From Microcella sp. (GTDB taxonomy: Bacteria; Actinomycetota; Actinomycetes; Actinomycetales; Microbacteriaceae), in assembly GCF_025808395.1 (NCBI RefSeq), contig NZ_CP075524.1:2356001-2420000 (forward strand): a stretch of 64,000 nt of DNA, in the 5' to 3' direction. This document shows, one piece after another, positions 8,430 to 15,888 of the stretch (position 1 is its first letter; each line of letters begins with the position of its first letter). Below the pieces are notes generated by a model that saw only the letters and a program-made list of their open reading frames with translations, ran no database searches and was not told where the DNA came from. The translations under genes were made by a program, and so were the position numbers.

Positions 8430-8801
8430 ATGGGTCTCGGTACTCGAGGAAAGAGCAAGACGGCCGCTAAGGGCCGCCGTCACGCCCGGCTGCGCAAGCG
8501 CATCACGGGCACGACCGATCGTCCGCGCCTCGTGGTGACGCGTTCTGCGCGCCACGTGTTCGTTCAGATCGTCGACGACAGCAAGGGGCACACCCTTGCC
8601 AGCGCGTCGACGATGGAAGGCGACCTGCGCACGTTCGACGGAGACAAGACTGCAAAGGCACGCAAGGTGGGCGAGCTGCTCGCCGAGCGCGCGAAGAAGG
8701 CCGGTGTGGATGCTGTGGTGTTCGACCGTGGCGGCAACCGATACGCCGGTCGCGTCGCAGCGATCGCCGATGGAGCGCGAGAGGGCGGACTCAACCTGTG
8801 A
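8430..8801 (+). CDS. rplR: 50S ribosomal protein L18
   Basis: 5S rRNA-binding protein of the central protuberance. The 123 residues include RPRLVVTRSARHVFVQIVDD and the C-terminal FDRGGNRYAGRVAAIADGAREGGL, which define the family. The stop overlaps the GTG start of rpsE by four bases. Confidence 0.97.
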   Translation: MGLGTRGKSKTAAKGRRHARLRKRITGTTDRPRLVVTRSARHVFVQIVDDSKGHTLASASTMEGDLRTFDGDKTAKARKVGELLAERAKKAGVDAVVFDRGGNRYAGRVAAIADGAREGGLNL

Positions 8802-9487
8802 GCGAGATCGAGAAGGAGCAGCCCGTGGCTGCAGAGGCCCCCGTCGAGACGGCGGCGTCGTCAGAGCCGAGCACCGAGCCCCGCGAGGCTCGTCGTGGCG
8901 GCCGCGAGCGCAGCCCGAACCGCGACCGCGGTCAGCGTGATGCCGAGAAGAGCCAGTTCCTCGAGCGGGTTGTCACCATCAACCGCGTGTCGAAGGTCGT
9001 GAAGGGTGGTCGTCGCTTCAGCTTCACCGCCCTCGTGGTCGTCGGCGACGGCAACGGCATGGTCGGAGTCGGCTACGGCAAGGCCCGTGAGGTGCCAACG
9101 GCGATCTCGAAGGGTGTCGAAGAGGCGAAGAAGAACTTCTTCCGGGTTCCTCGCGTCGCCCAGACCATCCCGCACCCTGTGCAGGGTGAGGCCGCGGCCG
9201 GTGTGGTGCTGCTGCGCCCCGCCGCTGCGGGTACCGGTGTTATCGCCGGTGGTCCCGTCCGCGCCGTGCTCGAGTGCGCCGGAATCCACGATGTGCTGAG
9301 CAAGTCGCTCGGTTCGTCGAACACGATCAACATCGTGCACGCCACGGTCGCCGCACTGCAGCAGCTCGAAGAGCCGCGCGCCGTCGCCGCTCGTCGTGGG
9401 CTCGAGTTCGAAGACGTCGCCCCGGCGCGTCTGGTGCGTGCTGAGGCGCTGGCCGCCGAAGCCGCTTCCGGAAAGGGTGGTGCGTGA
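8798..9487 (+). CDS. rpsE: 30S ribosomal protein S5
   Basis: Accuracy and mRNA-helicase protein of the 30S subunit. The conserved core starts around residue 54 (FLERVVTINRVSKVVKGGRR) and includes GDGNGMVGVGYGKAREVP and the C-terminal domain GTGVIAGGPVRAVLE. About 50 N-terminal residues form a charged Glu/Ala/Arg-rich extension. GTG start inside the end of rplR is the only one compatible with coupling and the full extension. Overlaps rpmD by one base. Confidence 0.95.
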   Translation: MSEIEKEQPVAAEAPVETAASSEPSTEPREARRGGRERSPNRDRGQRDAEKSQFLERVVTINRVSKVVKGGRRFSFTALVVVGDGNGMVGVGYGKAREVPTAISKGVEEAKKNFFRVPRVAQTIPHPVQGEAAAGVVLLRPAAAGTGVIAGGPVRAVLECAGIHDVLSKSLGSSNTINIVHATVAALQQLEEPRAVAARRGLEFEDVAPARLVRAEALAAEAASGKGGA

Positions 9488-9672
9488 TGGCCGCGCAGCT
9501 CAAAGTGACCCAGATCAAGTCCGTGATCAGCGAGAAGCAGAACCAGCGCGACACGCTGCGCAGCCTCGGGCTCAAGCGCATCGGCGACATCGTCGTGCGC
9601 GAAGACACCCCGGCGAACCGCGGGTACGTGCGCACGGTCGCCCATCTGGTGACTGTCGAGGAGATTGACTAA
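9487..9672 (+). CDS. rpmD: 50S ribosomal protein L30
   Basis: Small 50S protein. The 61 residues contain KVTQIKSVISEKQNQRDTLR and GLKRIGDIVVREDTP, matching the ferredoxin-like L30 fold. I chose the ATG at 9487, which overlaps the rpsE TGA by one base, over the adjacent GTG at 9484. The stop shares one base with rplO. Confidence 0.95.
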   Translation: MAAQLKVTQIKSVISEKQNQRDTLRSLGLKRIGDIVVREDTPANRGYVRTVAHLVTVEEID

Positions 9673-10460
9673 TGGCAGAAGAGAAGAAGCCCGCCGCCGA
9701 CAAGGCGCCGGCGAAGAAGCCTGCGGCGGCCAAGCCCGCCGCTGAGAAGAAGCCCGCAGCGAAGAAGCCCGCAGCGAGCAAGACCGCAGCCGACTCGGCG
9801 CCGGCCAAGAAGGCTCCGGCGGCGAAAGCCGACTCGGCCGACAAGCCCGCCGCGAAGAAGCCGGCCGCGAGCAAGCCCGCTGCGGCCAAGGCTCCGGTGA
9901 CCAAGGCCGCTGCTGCCAAGGCGCCCGCTGCCACGGCAGACTCGAGCGACAAGGCAACGGCGACGAAGGCTCCGGCCAAGAAGGCGCCGACGAAGAAGGC
10001 CCCAGCGGCCGACGTCGCGCGCCCTCAGGTTCTCAAGGTGCACCACCTTCGCCCGGCACCCGGGTCGAAGAAGGAGCGCACGCGCGTGGGTCGCGGTGAA
10101 GGCTCGAAGGGCAAGACCGCGGGCCGCGGAACCAAGGGAACCAAGGCTCGCTACCAGGTCAAGCCCGGATTCGAAGGCGGCAACCTGAACTCGGTGATGC
10201 GCGCACCCAAGCTGCGCGGCTTCACCAACCCGTTCCGGGTCGAGTACCAGGTCGTCAACCTCGCCGCTCTTGCGGCCCTCTACCCGAAGGGCGGCGATGT
10301 GACCATCGCCGACCTCGTGTCGAAGGGTGCTGTGCGCAAGAACGAGAAGGTCAAGGTTCTCGGCGACGGTGAGATTGCGGTTAAGCTCAACGTGACCGTC
10401 GACAAGGTCTCGCGCTCTGCTGAGCAGAAGATCGTCGCTGCCGGCGGTTCGATCCAGTAA
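9672..10460 (+). CDS. rplO: 50S ribosomal protein L15 with a long basic N-terminal extension
   Basis: The C-terminal 145 residues are an ordinary L15 (VLKVHHLRPAPGSKKERTRV, VGRGEGSKGKTAGRGTKG, PGFEGG). Ahead of this lie about 117 residues made of repeated Lys-Lys-Pro-Ala-Ala units with scattered Ser and Asp, resembling the tails of histone H1-like proteins and mycobacterial HupB. The total of 262 compares with 140-160 for typical L15. The start at 9672 overlaps the rpmD stop, so the extension is within a coupled reading frame and not a start-site artefact. An internal start near the core cannot be excluded. No other function is implied by the sequence. Confidence 0.93.
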   Translation: MAEEKKPAADKAPAKKPAAAKPAAEKKPAAKKPAASKTAADSAPAKKAPAAKADSADKPAAKKPAASKPAAAKAPVTKAAAAKAPAATADSSDKATATKAPAKKAPTKKAPAADVARPQVLKVHHLRPAPGSKKERTRVGRGEGSKGKTAGRGTKGTKARYQVKPGFEGGNLNSVMRAPKLRGFTNPFRVEYQVVNLAALAALYPKGGDVTIADLVSKGAVRKNEKVKVLGDGEIAVKLNVTVDKVSRSAEQKIVAAGGSIQ

Positions 10461-10465
10461 GCGTC

Positions 10466-10487
10466 GGGTGGCCCTTCGGGGCCACCC
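10466..10487 (+). promoter_or_regulatory. TTCG-tetraloop hairpin after rplO
   Basis: Perfect 9-base stem GGGTGGCCC / GGGCCACCC closed by a C(TTCG)G tetraloop, starting five bases after the rplO stop. No T-run follows, so it is more likely an mRNA stabiliser, processing site or weak attenuator than a full terminator. It lies between rplO and secY. Confidence 0.55.
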
Positions 10488-10517
10488 TCGCTTGCGGGTC
10501 CGGCCCACTCGGGCCAC

Positions 10518-10558
10518 AGCATCCCTTCGCCGCCGGGCGGGCGGATGCTCATGGTTTT
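10518..10558 (+). terminator. Possible attenuator before secY
   Basis: An imperfect hairpin with outer arms AGCATCC (10518-10524) and GGATGCT (10543-10549) and a GC-rich inner stem is followed by TTTTT at 10554-10558. This resembles an intrinsic terminator placed 15 bases before the secY start. It could partially reduce transcription into secY-adk. The inner pairing has alternatives, so confidence is limited. Confidence 0.4.
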
Positions 10559-10573
10559 TCTACGGGAGGTCTC

Positions 10574-11899
10574 GTGTTCAGAGCTATCGGGCGGATCTTC
10601 CGCACGCCCGACCTGCGCCGCAAGATTGGCTTCACCCTCGGGATCGTCGCCCTCTTCCGTCTGGGTTCTTTCATTCCCGCGCCGTTCGTCGACTTCCAGA
10701 ACGTGCAGATCTGCCTCGCGGGCAATCAGGGCGCGACAGGTCTCTACCAGCTCGTCAACCTCTTCAGCGGCGGCGCACTCCTGCAGCTCTCGATCTTCGC
10801 GCTCGGCATCATGCCGTACATCACGGCGTCGATCATCACGCAGCTGCTGCGCGTCGTCATCCCGCACTTCGACACTCTTCACAAGGAGGGTCAGGCGGGT
10901 CAGGCGAAGCTGACGCAGTACACGCGGTACATGACGATCGCCCTCGCCGTGCTGCAGTCGACGACGCTCATCACGGTCGCTCGTGCCGGCGCGCTCTTCC
11001 CGACGACGAGCGGCGTGCCCCAGTGCAGCGACCTCATCACCAACGACTCGTGGTACGCGATCTTGCTCATGGTCATCACCATGACGGCGGGCACCGGTCT
11101 CATCATGTGGATGGGCGAGCTCGTCACCGAGCGCGGCATCGGCAACGGCATGTCGCTGCTGATCTTCGTCTCGATCGCTGCGACCTTCCCCTCGGCACTG
11201 TGGGCCATCGCGGTCGCCCAGGGCTTCGAGATCTTCCTGCTCGTGCTGGCCCTCGGCCTGCTCGTCATGTCTGCCGTCGTCTTCGTCGAGCAGTCGCAGC
11301 GGCGAATCCCCGTGCAGTACGCCAAGCGCATGGTCGGACGCCGCACCTACGGCGGCAACAACACCTACATTCCGATCAAGGTCAACATGGCCGGCGTCGT
11401 TCCCGTGATCTTCGCCTCGTCATTGCTCTACCTGCCCGCGCTGATCGCACAGTTCAATCAGCCGGCCGCCGGTGAGACGGCACCCGAGTGGGTCGTCTGG
11501 ATTCAGAACAACCTCGTGTCGGGTGACAACCCGATCTACATGGTCGTCTACTTCTTGCTCATCGTCGGATTCACCTACTTCTACGTCGCGATCACCTTCA
11601 ACCCCGAAGAGGTCGCCGACAACATGAAGAAGTACGGCGGCTTCATTCCCGGCATCCGCGCGGGTCGCCCGACGGCCGAGTACCTCGACTACGTGCTCAC
11701 CCGCGTGACCCTGCCTGGCTCGCTCTACCTGGGTCTTGTGGCACTGCTGCCGCTCATCGCCTTCGCGATGGTCGGCGCGAACCAGAACTTCCCGTTCGGT
11801 GGCGCGAGCATCCTGATCATCGTCGGTGTCGGCCTCGAGACCGTCAAGCAGATCGATGCTCAGCTGCAGCAGCGGCACTACGAAGGTTTGCTGCGATGA
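10574..11899 (+). CDS. secY: Preprotein translocase subunit SecY
   Basis: Channel-forming subunit of the Sec translocon in the cytoplasmic membrane. The 441 residues show about ten hydrophobic segments and family motifs including RRKIGFTLG near the N-terminus, GIMPYITASIITQLL (TM2), QRRIPVQYAKRMVGRR in the C4 loop and the C-terminal EGLLR. GTG start six bases after GGGAGGTCTC. Its last four bases overlap adk. Confidence 0.97.
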   Translation: MFRAIGRIFRTPDLRRKIGFTLGIVALFRLGSFIPAPFVDFQNVQICLAGNQGATGLYQLVNLFSGGALLQLSIFALGIMPYITASIITQLLRVVIPHFDTLHKEGQAGQAKLTQYTRYMTIALAVLQSTTLITVARAGALFPTTSGVPQCSDLITNDSWYAILLMVITMTAGTGLIMWMGELVTERGIGNGMSLLIFVSIAATFPSALWAIAVAQGFEIFLLVLALGLLVMSAVVFVEQSQRRIPVQYAKRMVGRRTYGGNNTYIPIKVNMAGVVPVIFASSLLYLPALIAQFNQPAAGETAPEWVVWIQNNLVSGDNPIYMVVYFLLIVGFTYFYVAITFNPEEVADNMKKYGGFIPGIRAGRPTAEYLDYVLTRVTLPGSLYLGLVALLPLIAFAMVGANQNFPFGGASILIIVGVGLETVKQIDAQLQQRHYEGLLR

Positions 11900-12486
11900 G
11901 TTGCCGCCTGCTGCTCATCGGCCCGCCAGGGGCCGGCAAGGGCACGCAAGCGCAGCGCCTCTCGCAGGCCCTGGGTGTGCCCGCCATCTCGACCGGCGAC
12001 ATCTTCAGAGAGCACTTACGCAACGAGACCGAGTTGGGTCTCAAGGCGAAGGCGTTCATGGATGCCGGCAACAACGTGCCAGACAGCCTGACGAACGACC
12101 TCGTGCGCGACCGGCTCTCGCAGCCTGACGCGGCAGACGGCTTCTTGCTCGACGGCTACCCGCGCACAACCGACCAGGTGCGCGCGCTCGACGAGTACCT
12201 CGCCGAGCACCACGCAGCGATGGATGCCGTCGTCGAACTCGTCGCCCAGCCCGATGTCGTCGTCGAGCGCCTCAAGCAGCGGGCGCTCGACCAGGGCCGC
12301 GCTGACGACGACGAATCGGTCGTGCGCCACCGTTTGGCGGTCTACGCAGAGCAGACGGCTCCGCTCATCGACGTGTATGCCGAGCGCGGTCTGCTCGCGA
12401 AGGTCGACGGCATCGGCGAGATCGCCGAGGTCACCGAGCGCATCGAGCGAGAACTCGCCGCGCGCGGCATCCTCTTCACCGCCTGA
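11896..12486 (+). CDS. adk: Adenylate kinase
   Basis: Converts AMP and ATP to two ADP in the cytosol. The 196 residues carry the P-loop GPPGAGKGTQ at residues 9-18, the AMP-site segment STGDIFREHL and GYPRTTDQ. The lid is the short actinobacterial kind (QGRADDDESVVRHRL) without a zinc knuckle. The start overlaps the secY stop by four bases. In many bacteria map (methionine aminopeptidase) follows; here it does not. Confidence 0.96.
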   Translation: MSCRLLLIGPPGAGKGTQAQRLSQALGVPAISTGDIFREHLRNETELGLKAKAFMDAGNNVPDSLTNDLVRDRLSQPDAADGFLLDGYPRTTDQVRALDEYLAEHHAAMDAVVELVAQPDVVVERLKQRALDQGRADDDESVVRHRLAVYAEQTAPLIDVYAERGLLAKVDGIGEIAEVTERIERELAARGILFTA

Positions 12487-12505
12487 TCGGTTCTCGGCGC
12501 CCGAC

Positions 12506-12535
12506 TTGCTGTCAGAGGCCTTTATCACCTAGGCT
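12506..12535 (+). promoter_or_regulatory. Probable promoter for infA and the alpha operon
   Basis: TTGCTG (12506-12511) and TAGGCT (12530-12535) are 18 bases apart. The -10 is followed by CG, then ACCCTTGGTG. The same -10 and a nearly identical downstream element occur at the rplM promoter (19769-19797), which supports both calls. The mRNA leader before infA would be about 120 bases and contains small inverted repeats. Confidence 0.6.
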
Positions 12536-12664
12536 CGACCCTTGGTGCTTTCGGCACGCCTTCGGCGTGTCTCCATCACTCCCGCCGTGCAGACGGGGGC
12601 GACCAGCAGTGGCACCGAATCCGCACGACCAGTAGAGAACCCCACTTACAGCGACGAAGAGGCA

Positions 12665-12886
12665 ATGGCCAAAAAAGACGGTGTCATCGAGATCGAAGGC
12701 TCGGTGGTCGAAGCGCTGCCCAACGCGATGTTTCGCGTCGAGCTGACCAACGGCCACAAGGTGCTCGCCCACATCTCGGGCAAGATGCGCCAGCACTACA
12801 TCCGCATTCTTCCTGAAGACCGCGTGATCGTAGAGCTGAGCCCCTATGACCTGACCCGTGGCCGCATCGTCTACCGCTACAAGTAA
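12665..12886 (+). CDS. infA: Translation initiation factor IF-1
   Basis: OB-fold factor that binds the 30S A site during initiation. The 73 residues starting MAKKDGVIEIEGSVVEALPN and ending LTRGRIVYRYK are full length. The ATG at 12665 was chosen; a longer in-frame frame reaching back to 12542 adds non-conserved residues and crosses the probable leader. rpmJ follows after 72 bases. Confidence 0.97.
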   Translation: MAKKDGVIEIEGSVVEALPNAMFRVELTNGHKVLAHISGKMRQHYIRILPEDRVIVELSPYDLTRGRIVYRYK

Positions 12887-12958
12887 GGGTTCGCTGCCGG
12901 ATAAGGAACGGCCCGGGAAACCACCCGGCGCACGAGGCCAGCGAAAGAAAGTACAGCC

Positions 12959-13072
12959 ATGAAGGTCAACCCCAGCGTCAAGCCCATCTGCGACAAGTGC
13001 AAGGTGATCCGCCGTCACGGCAACGTGATGGTCATCTGCGAGAACCCTCGGCACAAGCAACGGCAAGGCTGA
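12959..13072 (+). CDS. rpmJ: 50S ribosomal protein L36
   Basis: Smallest 50S protein. Translation of 37 codons from the ATG at 12959 gives MKVNPSVKPICDKCKVIRRH and then a short basic end. The zinc ribbon ligands C11, C14, C27 and H32 are all present, so this is the zinc-binding (C+) form. GAAAGAAA lies ahead of the start. It sits between infA and rpsM as in most bacteria. Confidence 0.95.
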   Translation: MKVNPSVKPICDKCKVIRRHGNVMVICENPRHKQRQG

Positions 13073-13213
13073 CTCGAGCCGCAGCTCGACACAGACTCAC
13101 AACTGAACACACGAATCGGCAGTGCCAGACTCCGCGAGAGCGGATGACACCCCGGGCGGGAGGCCTGGGCACCGGCACTGCTCCACACCTCCCACTCACC
13201 TGAAGGAGCCATC
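13073..13213 (+). promoter_or_regulatory. Structured leader before rpsM
   Basis: This 141-base spacer has no gene. GCAGTGCC (13119-13126) can pair with GGCACTGC (13174-13181), enclosing a GC-rich segment. A weak promoter-like pair (CTGAAC at 13103, CAGACT at 13126, spacing 17) overlaps the left arm. The ribosome site GAAGGAG precedes rpsM. In other bacteria S4 controls this operon through a structured leader; a comparable role here is only a guess. Confidence 0.35.
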
Positions 13214-13588
13214 ATGGCCCGTCTTGCCGGAGTCGACATTCCGCGCGATAAGCGCGTCGAAGTCGCCTTGACCTACATCTACGGCGTTGGCCGTACCCGC
13301 TCGCTGCAGACGCTTGCCGCGACCGGAATCGACCGCAATGTGCGCGTCAAAGACCTCACCGACGATCAACTCGTCTCGCTGCGTGACCACATCGAGGGCA
13401 CGTTCAAGGTCGAGGGTGATCTGCGCCGTGAGGTCGCAGCCGATATCCGCCGCAAGGTCGAGATCGGCTCGTACGAGGGAATCCGTCACCGTCGTGGCCT
13501 TCCCGTGCGCGGCCAGCGCACCAAGACCAACGCGCGCACCCGCAAGGGCCCCAAGCGCACCGTCGCCGGCAAGAAGAAGGCGCGCTAG
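13214..13588 (+). CDS. rpsM: 30S ribosomal protein S13
   Basis: Head protein of the 30S subunit that contacts the P-site tRNA and forms the B1 bridges. The 124 residues start MARLAGVDIPRDKRVEVALT and contain SYEGIRHRRGLPVRGQRTKT followed by the basic tail. The strong site GAAGGAGCC precedes the ATG. rpsK follows after 47 bases. Confidence 0.97.
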   Translation: MARLAGVDIPRDKRVEVALTYIYGVGRTRSLQTLAATGIDRNVRVKDLTDDQLVSLRDHIEGTFKVEGDLRREVAADIRRKVEIGSYEGIRHRRGLPVRGQRTKTNARTRKGPKRTVAGKKKAR

Positions 13589-13635
13589 TCCGGCCCCGCC
13601 GCGACCCGCGCAATCTACAGGTTTAGGAGAAGACC

Positions 13636-14034
13636 ATGGCAGCACCGAAGTCGGCCGCGCGCAAGCCCCGCCGCAAAGAGAAGAAGAGCATCGCCGTCGG
13701 GCAGGCTCACATCAAGTCCACCTTCAACAACACGATCGTCTCGATCACCGACCCGAGCGGCGCAGTGATCAGCTGGGCCTCATCGGGTCAGGTCGGCTTC
13801 AAGGGCTCGCGCAAGTCGACGCCCTTCGCCGCGCAGCTCGCCGCCGAGTCGGCCGCGCGCCAGGCGCAAGAGCACGGCATGAAGAAGGTCGACGTCTTCG
13901 TCAAGGGGCCCGGTTCGGGTCGTGAGACGGCGATCCGTTCACTGCAGGCCGCTGGGCTCGAGGTGGGCTCGATCAGCGACGTGACGCCTCAGGCGCACAA
14001 CGGCTGCCGCCCGCCCAAGCGTCGCCGGGTCTGA
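13636..14034 (+). CDS. rpsK: 30S ribosomal protein S11
   Basis: Platform protein of the 30S subunit. The 132 residues include HIKSTFNNTIVSITDPSG, SSGQVGFKGSRKSTPFAAQ and the C-terminal DVTPQAHNGCRPPKRRRV, all conserved. The gene for S4, which often follows rpsK, is absent; a 166-base structured spacer leads directly to rpoA. Confidence 0.97.
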   Translation: MAAPKSAARKPRRKEKKSIAVGQAHIKSTFNNTIVSITDPSGAVISWASSGQVGFKGSRKSTPFAAQLAAESAARQAQEHGMKKVDVFVKGPGSGRETAIRSLQAAGLEVGSISDVTPQAHNGCRPPKRRRV

Positions 14035-14049
14035 CCTTCTGGCGTTTTC

Positions 14050-14065
14050 TGTGACGCGGTTCACA
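14050..14065. promoter_or_regulatory. CRP/GlxR-type palindrome between rpsK and rpoA
   Basis: TGTGA-CGCGGT-TCACA matches the CRP/GlxR consensus TGTGA-N6-TCACA exactly, and the palindrome extends one further base each side (C and G). In corynebacteria GlxR is a global cAMP-responsive regulator. No clear promoter hexamers were recognised next to the site. An exact match by chance in 64 kb is possible. Confidence 0.4.
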
Positions 14066-14076
14066 GGAGACGCGAC

Positions 14077-14099
14077 GGAGCGCGCGTGACGCGCGCTCC
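14077..14099 (+). promoter_or_regulatory. GC-rich hairpin in the rpsK-rpoA spacer
   Basis: Perfect 10-base stem GGAGCGCGCG / CGCGCGCTCC with a TGA loop. There is no following T-run. It could be an RNA processing or stabilising element between the ribosomal genes and rpoA. A second inverted repeat, AAGTGTC-N8-GACACTT at 14161-14182, lies 18 bases before the rpoA start, just ahead of its ribosome site. Confidence 0.5.
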
Positions 14100-14200
14100 A
14101 TGCTGACCGCACGAACCACGACAACTCAACACTCGGCGAGCCAGCCACTCGCCGCGCCACAAGTGTCATATGGCGGACACTTTGCCGAAAGGAATCAACA

Positions 14201-15190
14201 GTGCTCATCGCACAACGTCCCACTCTGACCGAGGAGAGCGTCTCCGAGTTCCGGTCACGCTTCATCATCGAACCCCTCGAGCCCGGGTTCGGGTACACCC
14301 TCGGAAACTCGCTGCGCCGCACGCTGCTCTCATCGATTCCGGGTGCCGCAGTGACGAGCATCCGCATCGACGGCGTGCTGCACGAGTTCAGCACCATCAC
14401 CGGTGTGAAAGAAGACGTCACCGAGATCATCTTGAACATCAAGAACCTCGTCGTCTCGAGCGAGCACGACGAGCCGATAACCGCATACTTGCGCAAGCAG
14501 GGCGCCGGCGAGGTCACGGCCGCTGACATCTCGGCCCCGGCCGGTGTCGAGATCCACAACCCCGAGCTCGTCATCGCGACCCTGAACGACAGCGCCAAGT
14601 TCGAACTCGAGCTGACCATCGAGCGCGGCCGCGGCTACGTGAGCGCGACGCAGAACCGCAGCGAGTTCAGCGAGGCCGGGCAGGTTCCGATCGACTCGAT
14701 CTACTCGCCCGTGCTGAAGGTCACCTACCGTGTCGAGGCCACTCGTGCCGGTGAGCGCACCGACTTCGACCGCCTCGTCGTCGACGTCGAGTCGAAGCCG
14801 GCGATCACCCCGCGCGACGCGATCGCATCTGCGGGTCGCACGCTCGTCGAGCTGTTCGGTCTCGCTCGCGAGCTCAACACTCAGGCCGAGGGCATCGAGA
14901 TCGGCCCCGCGCCGGTCGACGCGGTGCTGTCGACCGAGCTCTCGATGCCGATCGAAGACCTCGATCTCTCGGTGCGCAGCTACAACTGCCTCAAGCGCGA
15001 AGGCATCAACACGGTGAGCGAGCTCGTTGCGCTCTCAGAGACGCAGTTGATGAACATCCGCAACTTCGGCCAGAAGTCGGTTGATGAGGTCAAAGACAAG
15101 CTCGTCGAGATGGGCCTCTCGCTCAAGGACGCGGTTCCGGGCTTCGACGGTGCTCACTTCTACGGCGGCTACGACGACGAAGAGAGCTAA
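14201..15190 (+). CDS. rpoA: DNA-directed RNA polymerase subunit alpha
   Basis: Alpha subunit that nucleates core RNA polymerase assembly. The 329 residues have the N-terminal dimerisation and assembly domain (residues 1-230; GYTLGNSLRRTLLSSIPGAA) and the C-terminal domain that contacts UP elements and activators (LDLSVRSYNCLKREGINTV, RNFGQKSVDEVKDKL). GTG start nine bases after GAAAGGA gives the usual actinobacterial N-terminus MLIAQRPTLTEE. rplQ follows after 55 bases. Confidence 0.97.
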   Translation: MLIAQRPTLTEESVSEFRSRFIIEPLEPGFGYTLGNSLRRTLLSSIPGAAVTSIRIDGVLHEFSTITGVKEDVTEIILNIKNLVVSSEHDEPITAYLRKQGAGEVTAADISAPAGVEIHNPELVIATLNDSAKFELELTIERGRGYVSATQNRSEFSEAGQVPIDSIYSPVLKVTYRVEATRAGERTDFDRLVVDVESKPAITPRDAIASAGRTLVELFGLARELNTQAEGIEIGPAPVDAVLSTELSMPIEDLDLSVRSYNCLKREGINTVSELVALSETQLMNIRNFGQKSVDEVKDKLVEMGLSLKDAVPGFDGAHFYGGYDDEES

Positions 15191-15245
15191 GGGCCTCACG
15201 GCTCTCGCTGCTTCTTCCCGACTCTGATACGAAAGAACTCACACC

Positions 15246-15824
15246 ATGCCCCAGCCCACGAAGGGTCCCCGCCTCGGAGGCGGCCCCGCCCACGAACGCC
15301 TGCTGCTCGCCAACCTGGCGACGGCGCTGTTCACCCACAAGCGCATCACGACCACTGAGACGAAGGCGAAGCGGCTTCGTCCGCTGGCCGAGCGCCTCAT
15401 CACGTTCGCGAAGCGCGGCGACCTGCACGCTCGCCGTCGCGTCATGACGGTCATTCGCGACAAGAGTGCCGTGCACGAGCTCTTCACCGAGATCGCGCCG
15501 CTCATGGCTGAGCGCGAGGGCGGCTACACGCGCATCACGAAGGTCGGGTACCGCAAGGGCGATAACGCTCCGATGGCCGTCATCGAGCTCGTGCTCGAGC
15601 CGGTGAACCCGAAGCCGAAGAGTGCGAAGAAGTCTGCGGCTGCCGCACCGGCACCCGTCGATGAGCCGGCAGACGTCACGACCGACGACGAGCCGGTGGT
15701 CGACGAGGCCGTCGCTGACGAGACCGCCACCGACGACTCCGCAGCTGACGAGGCCGCGACCGACGAGGCCGCGACCGACGAAGCAGCTGCCGATGACGTC
15801 GAGCCCGAGGCAGAGTCGAAGTAG
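15246..15824 (+). CDS. rplQ: 50S ribosomal protein L17 with an acidic C-terminal tail
   Basis: Tunnel-exit region protein. The core, about residues 1-120, contains PQPTKGPRLGGGPAHERLLL and the C-terminal GYTRITKVGYRKGDNAPMAV. It is followed by roughly 70 residues rich in Asp, Glu, Ala and Thr, giving 192 residues against 115-130 for typical L17. The tail is encoded by short repeats of GACGAGGCCGCGACC. Last gene of the superoperon, followed by a strong terminator 23 bases later. Confidence 0.95.
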   Translation: MPQPTKGPRLGGGPAHERLLLANLATALFTHKRITTTETKAKRLRPLAERLITFAKRGDLHARRRVMTVIRDKSAVHELFTEIAPLMAEREGGYTRITKVGYRKGDNAPMAVIELVLEPVNPKPKSAKKSAAAAPAPVDEPADVTTDDEPVVDEAVADETATDDSAADEAATDEAATDEAAADDVEPEAESK

Positions 15825-15846
15825 CACTGCATCGAACGATTGCGTC

Positions 15847-15884
15847 ACGGCCCCCGCTCAGTCGAGCGGGGGCCGTACGCTTTT
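15847..15884 (+). terminator. Intrinsic terminator after rplQ
   Basis: Perfect 12-base stem ACGGCCCCCGCT / AGCGGGGGCCGT with a 6-base loop (15847-15876), then ACGC and TTTT. It ends the ribosomal superoperon. The last stem base and the ACGCT that follows also form the -10-like TACGCT of the next gene. Confidence 0.85.
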
Positions 15885-15888
15885 CAAC

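Noticed and set aside
12542..12664. Longer start for IF-1
   Set aside because: IF-1 is conserved at 72-73 residues beginning MAKKDG; the extension is leader sequence.
15741..15790. Short DNA repeats GACGAGGCCGCGACC
   Set aside because: They are explained as the coding sequence of the acidic Asp-Glu-Ala-Ala-Thr tail of L17.
15622..15888. Upstream extension of the double-GNAT frame
   Set aside because: It would overlap rplQ and its terminator; the GTG at 15889 follows a -10-like hexamer.
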